Below, piece after piece: positions 1-9,547 of a stretch of 51,931 nucleotides of DNA (within the stretch, counting starts at the first letter, position 1; every line of letters begins with the position of its first letter). The notes beneath the pieces are model-generated. The model was not told the origin of the DNA, ran no database searches, and saw only the letters and a list, made by a program, of their open reading frames with translations. Location of the stretch: NCBI GenBank assembly GCA_009911185.1, contig QXWW01000031.1:1-51931 (forward strand). Reading direction: 5' to 3'. A program made the translations under genes and the position numbers. This DNA comes from Lachnospiraceae bacterium. GTDB lineage: Bacteria > Bacillota > Clostridia > Lachnospirales > Lachnospiraceae.

Positions 1-1316
1 CTGCCATCATGACAAACATAATAACGTTCATCTTCAAATATCTGGGTTGTCATGTTGTAGTATTTTCCGATATTTTCCTTATAGGCACGGGTCTTTCTCT
101 GCTCATGATCCTGCAGTTTGATATAACTTTCTATGTTGTGTTCTTTTAGGAACCGTAAGTTCTTTTCACTGCAATAGCCGCTGTCTGCAGTCGTTTCCTT
201 TCAGATTTCACCAAACGCATGGATGTGTCTTTGAATGACTGGGATCAAAGTGTTGTAATCCGTCCTGTCATTACTTATGTAACCATGTATGATAAAGTAA
301 TTCTCTACGGCAATCTGAACATTATACGCTGGTTTGGGCTGGCCATTCCTCATGTGGTCATCTTTCATTCTCATGAAAGCTGCCTCTAAATCTGTTTTCG
401 AACAGCTGTTACGCTCTTTCCCCATGATCTCAAAACTTTCTTTGTACTCCATGATTTTTCTGCCGCAGGCTTCGAGTTCTTCGTAAAGCCGCTGGATTTC
501 AGATTTTTTCCTGCCTTTTCCGTAAACAAACCCAATTCCTTCCCCAGTTGCTGTCGCTACCAGGTTTTTCTGGAGTTTTAACAGTTCCAGTGGAGAGCAG
601 TTATCGATTTCGATCATTCCATTGTTTGATATTTTTTTGTGCTTTGTCAGTTTTCGCTTACGGTTCTTTTCAATTACTTCCCGCACTTTATCCATACCCT
701 CAATCATAAACATCCGTGCATTCCCAAAACCGTATTTTGCATCATATCCGTTTTCTTCTAAGAACCCATTATACTTTGCATAAAGGGAATCGATGGTATC
801 AGGCAGTCCTGCCAGATGGTAGTTAAGTATCCCGCGCCATACAAAGGTATAACGGTTTGCATTGGCTTCTATCTTTGTCCCGTCTATAAAGAGCGGTTCT
901 AACGTGGCCAGGCCTTCTTTTTTTAACCACCGCAGCAATTGATTATTCAGGTCATCCAAAATCTCGGAGGTAAGTTTTTTATTTAAAAAATCATAAAAGG
1001 CGTCCCTTTTCGGCTGTTCCCCTTGTGTGAGCCAGATGAATGCCAGGTCACGTTTACATAGTTCAACGATGCGGTCAATTTCGCAAACTCCACGCATGTT
1101 TGCATATGTGAGGACTCCATACTTCATGATTGAGTGAAACCCGTGTTTCCCCTTGCCAGAATACTGGGCCAATAAAGCCGAAAAATCCATTTCCTCCATC
1201 ACTTTTTTAAGGGTAAAGACTGGATCGTCATCAGGTAAACGCAATTCATAAAATTTAAAGTTGATTTTCTGTTGCCCTAATTCAAAAAATTCGTTATAAT
1301 AATCTTGTTTTTGCAT
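1..1316 (-). pseudogene. IS1182-type transposase, interrupted by an in-frame TGA and cut by the window edge
   Basis: The reading frame from 1316 down to 204 encodes 371 residues of a DDE transposase of the IS1182 type: an N-terminal DUF772-like helical domain (about residues 30-130), then a first catalytic-Asp segment FIDGTKIEANANRY near residue 145. The frame stops at a TGA at 201-203. The same frame stays open from 200 to the window edge and continues with KETTADSGYCSEKN, which fits the second catalytic-Asp block of this family. The stop is therefore a nonsense change inside the gene and not its natural end. The truncated product would lack the second Asp and the Glu of the catalytic triad, so it should be inactive. 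The remaining C-terminus lies outside the window. The IS end upstream of the gene is at about 1396-1457. Confidence 0.85.
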
Positions 1317-1395
1317 AGTTCCATTTATAACATGGAACGGAGAGAAGATGGTCGTCGTTAGCCATCTTTTTCTCTTTTATGAGGATAATTTAGGG

Positions 1396-1457
1396 GGCAT
1401 GTGACTTGTTCGAGTCACATGCCTCCTGTTCAGAACTGCCTATTAACCGACAGCCCC
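1396..1457 (-). mobile_element. Terminal repeat and subterminal hairpin of the IS carrying the broken transposase
   Basis: Reading inward on the minus strand from 1457, the sequence begins GGGGCTGTCGGTTAATA and is followed by a perfect 11-bp hairpin (arms 1396-1406 and 1413-1423, 6-nt loop). The transposase starts about 80 bp further in. The same terminal motif recurs at 4548-4599 and at about 51824-51840, each time as GTCGGTTAATA next to a C/G-rich run. This suggests it is the outer inverted repeat of this IS family. The matching far end lies outside the window. Confidence 0.6.
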
Positions 1458-1510
1458 TTTTCTTTATACATTTTATTTGAATTGAGAGAAATCTTGCTAT
1501 CGTTAAAATT

Positions 1511-1536
1511 TGCACCCAAACTCACGCTTGGGTGCA
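1511..1536. other. Perfect 9-bp hairpin in the intergenic region
   Basis: TGCACCCAA and TTGGGTGCA pair perfectly around an 8-nt loop. On the minus strand the stem is followed by a short A/T-rich stretch, so it may be a weak terminator for the small genes at 1657-1976. The rest of 1458-1656 holds no gene I can support. Confidence 0.4.
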
Positions 1537-1656
1537 TTGTATCAAATTGTGGTACGCAAGCCAGTAAGACGGTATGCCAATAAATATCTATACATTCTAA
1601 AATATCTATGAGAAATCAAAAGTGGACACTCTATCAATGATCATATTTTTTTATTA

Positions 1657-1779
1657 TCATAAAATCATTGAGTTCTCTGTAATAACTGCTGCCATTGTTG
1701 ATATAGCAGTCAGTATACCTGCAACAAGAGTTGCACCAAATCCCCACCAATCTGTAGCAACATATACTATCTCATTCAC
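1657..1779 (-). CDS. Small hydrophobic protein, 40 aa, unknown function
   Basis: A GTG-started frame of 40 codons (begins VNEIVYVATDWWGFG, with GTG read as Met) has a single hydrophobic segment over residues 12-33 and a Trp-Trp pair before it. An AAGGAG site lies about 11 nt upstream of the GTG, inside the last codons of the 63-aa frame at 1785-1976, so the two may be translationally coupled. It is not recognised as a known family. A single-span peptide of this kind could be a bacteriocin-like or toxin-like peptide or a small membrane regulator, but nothing in the sequence decides between these. It is supported only by the ribosome site and the composition. Confidence 0.4.
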   Translation of the reverse strand: MNEIVYVATDWWGFGATLVAGILTAISTMAAVITENSMIL

Positions 1780-1784
1780 TATAA

Positions 1785-1976
1785 TCAAATCTCCTTCTTA
1801 TTATTTACTTTCAAAATTTCCACACCTTCAGTTTTAGATTCTCCATTCGTAGTAAAACGTAGTACCCCTCTTTCCCCAATGCCACGATTTGCCCCGTTCT
1901 GCCCCACAAGTGCCGCCATTTCCCGACTACCCGCCGTGCTGCCTTGGCACACGAAAAGTATTGAAATCTTGTTCAT
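1785..1976 (-). CDS. Small protein, 63 aa, unknown function
   Basis: The start codon follows a strong AGGAGG site by about 5 nt. The product begins MNKISILFVCQGSTAGSR, which faintly resembles the start of low-molecular-weight protein tyrosine phosphatases (…ILFVCxGNxCRS). The P-loop spacing is wrong (C-x7-R instead of C-x5-R) and the rest of that fold is absent, so I do not call it a phosphatase. The C-terminus is charged and ends in KKEI. The frame lies between the two arms of an imperfect inverted repeat (1849-2136), so it may be no more than the interior of a mobile-element junction. Its stop codon is 5 nt before the GTG of the 40-aa frame. Confidence 0.35.
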   Translation of the reverse strand: MNKISILFVCQGSTAGSREMAALVGQNGANRGIGERGVLRFTTNGESKTEGVEILKVNNKKEI

Positions 1977-2136
1977 TTTCCCTCCTAGAATGCTCTGAAT
2001 TACCGTGTTTTGGCACGATTTGCGAGGTTTGAATTTTTCATGGAGATTGTGAAAAATGTAACAAAAATAGCAAATCGGGGCAAAACGGGGCAAGTTAATG
2101 CCGTCAAACGTAGTAGGAATTGGGGGATTTTACTAC
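1849..2136. repeat. Two-module imperfect inverted repeat
   Basis: Left arm: GTAGTAAAA at 1849-1857 and TTGCCCCGTTCTGCCCC at 1889-1905. Right arm: the reverse complements of the same two modules at 2128-2136 (TTTTACTAC) and 2077-2093 (GGGGCAAAACGGGGCAA). The order is mirrored and the module spacing is similar (31 and 34 nt). The G/C-rich tandem GGGGCAAAACGGGGCAA stands out in AT-rich surroundings. It could be a recombination or transfer site of a former mobile element. Confidence 0.5.
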
Positions 2137-2249
2137 TATACTGATATGCAACTTTATTTTTTCAGAAAAACCTGTAAAGTGGCGTTTAATTATAGTATCA
2201 TGTTATTTCTTTAAGAACCTAAGAGTATCCCGTCTGTGCATATAAAGTT

Positions 2250-3071
2250 CTATATATTTGACTGGTTAGCAATCCATGTTAAATTTTTCTTTAAAATCCA
2301 TTTCTTTTTACGATATAAATCCGTATAGGTAATTTCTACCTCTACATCTCTAAACGTTTCTCCCAGTTTTATTTTCTCATCCTTCGAAATAGAATTTCCA
2401 GACCAATTTCCCTTAACAAAGTAGATTTCTTCCTGCGGTGCTAAAATATCAGGATCATTTAAATTGCCGACAAACGGCTTGGTATAAATGTAAAAAGGTG
2501 TCTTCAAATCTAATTCCTTCCACTTCTCACGTAACAGTTCCTCTAAAGTATCAGTGTACGTGCTGCTTTTGCTTTCTACGTTTTTCCATACCATCTTTTC
2601 GAACAGTGCGGGACCAACTCCATGATTCTTGATTTTTACACTCATATCATTAAGATCAAGATGAATGGCAACAACTGGGCGAACCTCGTCACGATTATGC
2701 CTGATCTGCAATTTAGCACTAACAAGCAAAGATACCGCGGAAAGCCCAACCGCTATGACGGAAATTATGACGGCATAGAAAGTAAGCCTTGTGTCAATCT
2801 CCGGACTCTCTACCACACGGACTACTAGCGTACCATCTTCGGCTGTATTAAGCACTTCGCTGGGCTCATTTGGCACATCTGTTGGGGCTGGTGCAAGCGT
2901 TTGAACTGTGATATGCTTGGCCTCTTTGCCTGCAGAAGGTATGGGTGTTCCGAATGCTGAGTCTGGCCCGCCAGTCTGTGGCTGGACAGATGTTCCGCTG
3001 CTGTTGACTGCAAAGGCAGCGGTTAAAAATGTCAAGAAAAAAGCCATTGTTAAGGAATATAAACATTTCAT
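2250..3071 (-). CDS. Predicted membrane-anchored protein, 273 aa, unknown function
   Basis: The product starts with a hydrophobic signal-like segment (residues 5-23). A Pro/Thr/Ser-rich, probably external, stretch follows up to about residue 85. A second strong transmembrane segment lies at about 98-118 (FYAVIISVIAVGLSAVSLLVSA), followed by KLQIRHNRDEVRP and a soluble C-terminal domain of about 150 residues rich in beta-type sequence. The layout predicts an external spacer and a cytoplasmic C-terminal domain. GGGAGG precedes the ATG, supporting this start. I do not recognise a family. Neighbours are decayed or very small genes in an AT-rich accessory segment, so it may be cargo of a former mobile element. 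Confidence 0.6.
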   Translation of the reverse strand: MKCLYSLTMAFFLTFLTAAFAVNSSGTSVQPQTGGPDSAFGTPIPSAGKEAKHITVQTLAPAPTDVPNEPSEVLNTAEDGTLVVRVVESPEIDTRLTFYAVIISVIAVGLSAVSLLVSAKLQIRHNRDEVRPVVAIHLDLNDMSVKIKNHGVGPALFEKMVWKNVESKSSTYTDTLEELLREKWKELDLKTPFYIYTKPFVGNLNDPDILAPQEEIYFVKGNWSGNSISKDEKIKLGETFRDVEVEITYTDLYRKKKWILKKNLTWIANQSNI

Positions 3072-3244
3072 TAGTTTGTCCCTCCCCCTTTTTTATCTTT
3101 TATATTCTAGAAGAGCAATATGTACTTTTCAACTTTAATGCTATGCAATCAATATTAAAGAAACAAGTAAAACTCCAATCGAAAAAAACCAAATTGCGAT
3201 ATCTTTCAAAATTATTTTCATAATATCATTGGTTTTTCTTTTAT

Positions 3245-3571
3245 CTATTTTTTGTATTCATCATCCATCCTCGAAGTACAAGTTGCAAAATTTCCCACTT
3301 CATCAACACTACATGTTTCTATATCATCTATATTATTGATAAATGCCGCCTTTACAGCATTTTTATATTCTTCTAAAGTATTGTAGCTATATTACGAAAA
3401 AAGACATTCATCTCTAATCTCTCTTAAAATTTCATTGACAAATATAGCTTCTTTATGAAAATCCGCAATTTTCCTAATCATTTTATTGGGATTTTCTTCA
3501 TGGATGAAACCAGATAAGGATAAAAATGGATTTGACAGTTCGACGTGTAGTACGCTGTATATATTCCTTTT
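3245..3571 (-). pseudogene. Decayed gene with an in-frame TAA, unknown function
   Basis: One minus-strand frame is open from 3571 to 3245 apart from a single TAA at 3392-3394. It reads …FIHEENPNKMIRKIADFHKEA…RDECLFS, stop, YSYNTLEEYKNAVKAAFINN…RMDDEYKK, stop. Both halves have protein-like composition (charged, amphipathic). No convincing start codon or ribosome site is visible at the 5' end, where another frame is open. The likeliest reading is a remnant of a small cytoplasmic protein gene inactivated by a nonsense change and 5' decay. No family is recognised. Confidence 0.45.
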
Positions 3572-3807
3572 CTATTTCCCACATTTTTTGTTCGAGTGGA
3601 TGTTTACAACCTCTATAATAATAGATATCAAATTTCAATCTTGGTAAAAAGAAAAATTAATCTGATAACAATCCGAAAAAACAGATATTATTAATTGACA
3701 ATTCCTGAAAAAAGAATGTTGTAATACGTCAGGATTTGTGATAAATTGTAGGCAGAGTAATCGTGTTGCAGGGTGGGCTGACCTTCCATTTTTGCAGAAT
3801 GGGGGTG

Positions 3808-3903
3808 ATGTCTATGAAAAATCATTTTGATTTTAAGGACATTATGACCTTTGGTCTGTTCCTTCTGGCATTGCTTACATTTATCTTTAATTTTTGTAAG
3901 TAA
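3808..3903 (+). CDS. Holin-like type I toxin peptide, 31 aa
   Basis: The 31-residue product (MSMKNHFDFKDIMTFG, then a hydrophobic run to FCK) has a short polar N-terminus and one transmembrane segment over residues 14-29, the layout of TxpA/BsrG-type and 'holin-like toxin' peptides of Firmicutes. The ribosome site GGGGG abuts the start. CCATT at 3787-3791 can pair with AATGG just before it, which would partly hide the site, as is usual for type I toxins. The transcript should end at the strong hairpin at 3911-3960. A convergent promoter at 4013-4041 would make an antisense RNA overlapping its 3' end, as in txpA/ratA. Toxicity is inferred from this layout. Confidence 0.65.
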   Translation: MSMKNHFDFKDIMTFGLFLLALLTFIFNFCK

Positions 3904-3910
3904 TCCTACA

Positions 3911-3960
3911 TAGAAAAACCACCCTTGAAACTTTGGCCAGTAGATAGGGTGGTTTTTCTA
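3911..3960. terminator. Bidirectional terminator shared by toxin mRNA and antisense RNA
   Basis: Perfect 15-bp stem (arms 3911-3925 and 3946-3960) with a 20-nt loop. Each strand ends its stem in a run of T (GGTTTTTCTA), so it can stop transcription from both sides. Confidence 0.85.
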
Positions 3961-4006
3961 GTTCCTTTTATTGGTCAACCCACCTTGTGGGCGGTTGCTC
4001 TTTTAT
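3911..4006 (-). ncRNA. Predicted antisense antitoxin RNA (RatA-like)
   Basis: A minus-strand promoter (TTGAAT, 17 nt, TATATT) would start an RNA near 4006 that ends at the terminator hairpin 3911-3960, about 95 nt long. It contains a 5' hairpin (CAACC paired with GGTTG, roughly 3977-3998) and the long terminator stem. Its last ~50 nt are complementary to the 3' untranslated region of the toxin mRNA. This is the layout of type I systems such as txpA/ratA. The RNA ends are inferred. Confidence 0.55.
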
Positions 4007-4012
4007 ATTGTT

Positions 4013-4041
4013 AATATAGCATATTCGTAAATTGAATTCAA
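4013..4041 (-). promoter_or_regulatory. Sigma-A promoter for the antisense RNA
   Basis: On the minus strand, -35 TTGAAT (4036-4041), a 17-nt spacer and -10 TATATT (4013-4018). No coding frame lies directly downstream. Confidence 0.55.
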
Positions 4042-4242
4042 GAGGTTCTAGGAGAATTTTCCTAACAAGCGAATTTGGCTAACCAAATTCAGTGCTTGAT
4101 AAGACATATCTCAATTTTTTTCGGAACGTAAAGTAATTATCTTTTTACGTAAATGAGCGTTCATCTTCTTGGCTTGCAATAGCAAACAGTAAATTTTTCC
4201 TGCCGTCTTAAATACAATTTCAGATTTTATCCTTATCGGGCT

Positions 4243-4452
4243 TCATTCATAAATAACATATTTTGAAGCTTGAGATGCAATTACATGTAGATATATATCT
4301 GCTCGATATATTTTTAAGGCAATTACTCTTATCTGTGCAAATTCGTTTAGGTAGTTTTGTATTATCATAAATGCTCTGGTAACAATAATACTAGAAATAA
4401 TCCCTGAAATAACTCCTATTAACATATTCTGTCCAATATCGCCAATACTCAT
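4243..4452 (-). CDS. Small membrane protein, 69 aa, unknown function
   Basis: I start the gene at the internal ATG giving MSIGDIGQNMLIGV because a GGAG site lies about 10 nt before it. The open frame reaches 4560, but its extra N-terminal part runs into the IS terminal repeat at 4548-4560 and is probably not coding. Residues 8-28 are strongly hydrophobic (LIGVISGIISSIIVTRAF), and the rest is an amphipathic cytoplasmic tail. No family is recognised. About 280 bases (3961-4242) between this gene and the toxin locus hold only hairpins, including a perfect 8-bp stem at 4071-4090. Confidence 0.4.
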   Translation of the reverse strand: MSIGDIGQNMLIGVISGIISSIIVTRAFMIIQNYLNEFAQIRVIALKIYRADIYLHVIASQASKYVIYE

Positions 4453-4547
4453 AGCTGGTCTCCATTTCTTCACAGCATACTCGCAATTCAAAAATTCCCA
4501 ACATAAATTTAGTATATCACACCCACTTTTCATTTCAAAGCAAAAAA

Positions 4548-4599
4548 TATTAACCGACACCCCCTCCCTGTTTAGGACTGACTATTAACCGACAACCCC
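4548..4599 (-). repeat. Solo IS terminal repeat, two tandem motifs
   Basis: TATTAACCGACA occurs twice, at 4548-4559 and 4582-4593, separated by a C/T-rich run and GTTTAGGACTGAC. The outer copy (4560-4599) is nearly identical, in inverted orientation, to 51824-51860 at the far end of the window, and it resembles the IS end at 1424-1457. No transposase is attached, so this is an orphan end left by a deletion or an earlier insertion. It marks the border between accessory DNA and the conserved chromosome. Confidence 0.6.
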
Positions 4600-4727
4600 T
4601 TGCACACTTTGACGCGCCGGATGCTTATTGCGCAGCAAGAACATACACCCTGCATCCGTGCGCATATTATTTTATCTTATAGGAAAGATACTTTCATACT
4701 TTAAAGTAGCAATGTATTTCCTATAAG

Positions 4728-4772
4728 AAAAACATGCCAGGCAAGAACTGATTCCTTTTCTGACATGTTTTT
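4728..4772 (-). terminator. Terminator of the ABC-F gene
   Basis: On the minus strand a 13-bp stem (arms 4760-4772 and 4728-4740, one G-U pair) ends in GCATGTTTTT directly after the ABC-F stop codon. A second inverted repeat (CTTATAGGAAA at 4676-4686 and its complement at 4717-4727) lies just beyond. Confidence 0.8.
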
Positions 4773-4775
4773 ATA

Positions 4776-6689
<1,914 letters not shown>

Positions 6690-6716
6690 GATAAGTCTTC
6701 CTCTACTTTCCTAATC

Positions 6717-7925
6717 TTACAACAGCCCCTCCAAAGCCTCACGAATGGCCTTGATAAAGCCTTCGCTGTTTAAAACGGTGGGATTTTCCAAAGTGGTAAT
6801 CAAGGCCAGATCTTTTGTCATTTTGCCCGATTCAATCGTAGACAGACAAGCCTGCTCCAACTTATCTGCAAATGCTGACAACTCCGGTAAATTGTCCAGT
6901 TCCCCACGTTTGCGCAATGCCCCGGTCCATGCAAATATAGTTGCCACAGAGTTCGTGGAGGTTTCTTCTCCCTTTAAATGTTTATAGTAATGACGCTGTA
7001 CCGTTCCGTGAGCCGCTTCATACTCATAGTATCCCTGAGGGGAAACCAGTACGGAAGTCATCATCGCCAGGGAACCAAAGGCAGAGCTGACCATATCGCT
7101 CATCACATCGCCGTCATAATTCTTACATGCCCAAATAAATCCGCCCTCTGCTTTCATAATGCGGGCTACAGCATCATCTATCAAAGTATAGAAATATTCA
7201 ATGTTTGCCGCCTTAAATTTCTCATCATATTCTTTATCATAAATTTCCTGGAAGATATCCTTGAACGTATGGTCATATTTCTTGGAAATGGTGTCTTTGG
7301 TGGCAAACCACAAATCCTGTTTAATATCCAGGGCATAATTGAAACAGCTTCTTGCAAAGCTCTCAATGGACTCGTTTAAATTATGCTGTCCCTGGATAAT
7401 CCCTGCGCCCGTAAAATTATGAATCAATTCTCTGGTTTCCGTTCCATCCTCCGTCGTGTATACCAGTTCGCATTTCCCCGCTGCCGGAATCTTCATCTCG
7501 CTTGCCTTATATACGTCCCCATAAGCATGACGCGCTATGGTAATCGGCTTCTTCCAGTTCTTAACGCATGGTTCAATTCCCTTCACTGTAATAGGCGCGC
7601 GGAATACCGTTCCGTCCAAAATAGCGCGAATAGTTCCGTTGGGGCTTTTCCACATTTCTTTCAAATCATACTCTGTCATCCTTGCCGCATTGGGAGTAAT
7701 GGTAGCGCACTTCACTGCCACGCCATATTTTTTCGTAGCATTTGCTGAATCAAAGGTCACCTGGTCGTCTGTTTCATTGCGGTGCTCCAGTCCCAAATCA
7801 TAATACTCTGTTTTTAATTCAAGAAAAGGAAGCAATAGTTCATCCTTAATCATTTTCCAGAGAATACGGGTCATTTCATCTCCGTCCATCTCCACCAAAG
7901 GGGTTGTCATCTTAATTTTTTCCAT
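6717..7925 (-). CDS. icd: Isocitrate dehydrogenase (NADP+), eukaryote-like type
   Basis: The enzyme decarboxylates isocitrate to 2-oxoglutarate, supplying carbon skeletons for glutamate. I start at [20 protein letters not shown] because AGGAGG lies about 8 nt upstream; an earlier in-frame ATG at 7958 lacks such a site. The 402-residue length and the motifs [33 protein letters not shown] (metal-binding Asp residues) and [11 protein letters not shown] fit the dimeric subfamily that also contains mitochondrial and cytosolic eukaryotic enzymes, unlike the E. coli type. The start overlaps the end of the GntR regulator by 14 bp, so the two are co-transcribed. No citrate synthase or aconitase gene is in the window. 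Confidence 0.93.
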   Translation of the reverse strand: MEKIKMTTPLVEMDGDEMTRILWKMIKDELLLPFLELKTEYYDLGLEHRNETDDQVTFDSANATKKYGVAVKCATITPNAARMTEYDLKEMWKSPNGTIRAILDGTVFRAPITVKGIEPCVKNWKKPITIARHAYGDVYKASEMKIPAAGKCELVYTTEDGTETRELIHNFTGAGIIQGQHNLNESIESFARSCFNYALDIKQDLWFATKDTISKKYDHTFKDIFQEIYDKEYDEKFKAANIEYFYTLIDDAVARIMKAEGGFIWACKNYDGDVMSDMVSSAFGSLAMMTSVLVSPQGYYEYEAAHGTVQRHYYKHLKGEETSTNSVATIFAWTGALRKRGELDNLPELSAFADKLEQACLSTIESGKMTKDLALITTLENPTVLNSEGFIKAIREALEGLL

Positions 7926-8592
7926 TCTTCTGTCCTCCTGTAATGTTTTCCCATCCATATGTATCTATATTTTTAATAGTATGAATCAAATGCTGACAAA
8001 CAGCATCTTCTGCCTTCTTTTTATTCTGCGCTTTCACCGCCTCTAAGATCTGCCTGTGCTCCCATACCGATTCCTTCGCCCGTCCCGGCGTCAGCAAACT
8101 AAATCTGCGCGCCCGTTTCAGATAATCATGATAGTTTTTCAGAGCATGCTCCAGCATTCTGCTCCCTCCCGCCACGAACAAAATCTCATGAAACTTACTG
8201 TCCAGTCCTATGAGCTGTCTGATATGTCCATGTTTGATATGATATTCCGTCAGAACCATGATTTCCTCCAGCATCTCCAACTGCTCTAAAGATGCGTTTT
8301 CCGCGGCCTTTCCGGCGCAAAAACCCTCCAGCAGCAAACGTATCTCGAACATATCCTTCATGTCCTGCGAGGAAATACCCACTACATAAGCTCCCCGGTT
8401 GGGGACGATGGTTACAAGACCTTCCAGCTCTAACTGGCGCAGCGCCTCGCGCACGGGAGTCCTGCTCACCTGAAGTTCATCCCCAATGGCTATCTCTCTC
8501 AATTCTTCTTTCTGCTGATATTTTCCAGCTATAATATCTTCCCGAATAATCTGAAACACCTTTTGTCCTAATAAATAATTTGCCTCACTCAA
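7912..8592 (-). CDS. GntR-family transcription regulator, FCD (FadR) type
   Basis: Residues 10-75 form the winged helix ([27 protein letters not shown], the classic GntR recognition segment). Residues 85-215 form the all-helical FCD ligand domain with the usual metal-type His/Asp positions (DSKFHEILF…H). The start is TTG, chosen because AGGAGG lies 9 nt before it. The gene overlaps icd by 14 bp and precedes it. A perfect 12-bp palindrome sits on the -10 region of its promoter, so it probably represses itself and icd. The ligand is unknown; a TCA-cycle acid such as citrate or 2-oxoglutarate is a reasonable guess from the partner gene. Confidence 0.88.
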   Translation of the reverse strand: MSEANYLLGQKVFQIIREDIIAGKYQQKEELREIAIGDELQVSRTPVREALRQLELEGLVTIVPNRGAYVVGISSQDMKDMFEIRLLLEGFCAGKAAENASLEQLEMLEEIMVLTEYHIKHGHIRQLIGLDSKFHEILFVAGGSRMLEHALKNYHDYLKRARRFSLLTPGRAKESVWEHRQILEAVKAQNKKKAEDAVCQHLIHTIKNIDTYGWENITGGQKNGKN

Positions 8593-8631
8593 GAGATTCC
8601 GCCTCCTGCCATCAACTTAACATCAAGGATA

Positions 8632-8661
8632 ATTGTATACAATCCTGCTTTTTGTTGTCAA
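8632..8661 (-). promoter_or_regulatory. Promoter with overlapping palindromic operator for the GntR-icd operon
   Basis: On the minus strand: -35 TTGACA (8656-8661), a 16-nt spacer, -10 TATACA (8634-8639). The perfect palindrome ATTGTATACAAT (8632-8643) covers the -10 box and has the TTGTATACAA core typical of FCD-type GntR operators. Binding there would block RNA polymerase. Confidence 0.75.
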
Positions 8662-8732
8662 GAGAAAATTTAAACAGATTCCCCCCAAGCGCAAATCAGA
8701 GGAAAATATCCAAAACGCCATATGTTCAATGG

Positions 8733-9545
8733 CTACACGGAATGCTTTTCCTCATAAATATCATTAATTTCTGCACAGATCAGTAAAATATAAATTCCAA
8801 AATACAGCCACAGCATTACCAGAATTATGGTTGTGAGGCTGCCATACATGGAAAATCCATGAAAATAATCTACATAAACGGAAATTCCAAAAGAGAGGAC
8901 CGACCATCCCAGGGCCCCCATAATACTGCCTGGAATCTGACTTCTAAATGTCGCCCTGCGGTTCGGCAGCATCTTGAATAAGGTGCAGAAAAACAACATC
9001 AGGACTGCCAGAAGAATCAGGGAACGCAATTTTAAAATCCCTTCTGTAATGCGTGCGGCAAGGGGAAGATACTGTACAATCAAATGCTGCAGACTGTTTC
9101 CAAACACCATCAATACCAGAGTAGTCACGATTGCAAGCACCAGCATCAAAGTGTACAAAACGGCACGAAACCGCAGCAGAATCCAGTTTCTGGTCTCCTC
9201 AATATCATATACGCTGTTTAAACCGTTCGTCAGATATTGAATCCCTTTGGCGGCAGACCAGACGGCGGCTACCGCTGCCGCTGACACCAGGCCAATGGAA
9301 TTTTGATACATTTCATTGATAATTCCAATCAGAAAAGGTGAAATATAGGTCGGCATAACGCGATTAATCGTATCCATAATCATACTCTTCGTCACAGGCG
9401 TGTACTGCACCAGAGAAATAAACAACATAATAAAGGGTATCAGAGACAACACGATAAAAAACGCTGACTGTGCCGCAAAAGCGCCGATGTTATCCTCCTT
9501 ACATTTTTCGATAAAGACTTTTGCCTTCGCCATAGTTTTCCACAT
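8733..9545 (-). CDS. YihY/UPF0761-type membrane protein
   Basis: A 270-residue integral membrane protein with six predicted helices and the family's N-terminal layout (FIEKCKEDNIGAFAAQSAFFIVLSLIPFIMLF). It also has the conserved GxSMYGSLTTIILVMLWLYFGIYILLICAEIN end. These proteins were once called ribonuclease BN by mistake. Their role is poorly defined, with proposals in envelope transport. It starts 2 nt after the SpoIID-like gene stops, and the GAGGAAAAG that ends that gene serves as its ribosome site. Co-expression with a cell-wall protein fits an envelope role. A second Met (MAKAKVF) four codons in is an alternative start. Confidence 0.88.
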   Translation of the reverse strand: MWKTMAKAKVFIEKCKEDNIGAFAAQSAFFIVLSLIPFIMLFISLVQYTPVTKSMIMDTINRVMPTYISPFLIGIINEMYQNSIGLVSAAAVAAVWSAAKGIQYLTNGLNSVYDIEETRNWILLRFRAVLYTLMLVLAIVTTLVLMVFGNSLQHLIVQYLPLAARITEGILKLRSLILLAVLMLFFCTLFKMLPNRRATFRSQIPGSIMGALGWSVLSFGISVYVDYFHGFSMYGSLTTIILVMLWLYFGIYILLICAEINDIYEEKHSV

Positions 9546-9547
9546 AA

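Noticed and set aside
1401-1583. 60-aa plus-strand frame
   Set aside because: Lies across the IS end and its hairpin; no ribosome site.
1785-1976. Low-molecular-weight tyrosine phosphatase
   Set aside because: Only the first ten residues are similar; the C-x5-R loop is mis-spaced and the remaining domain is absent.
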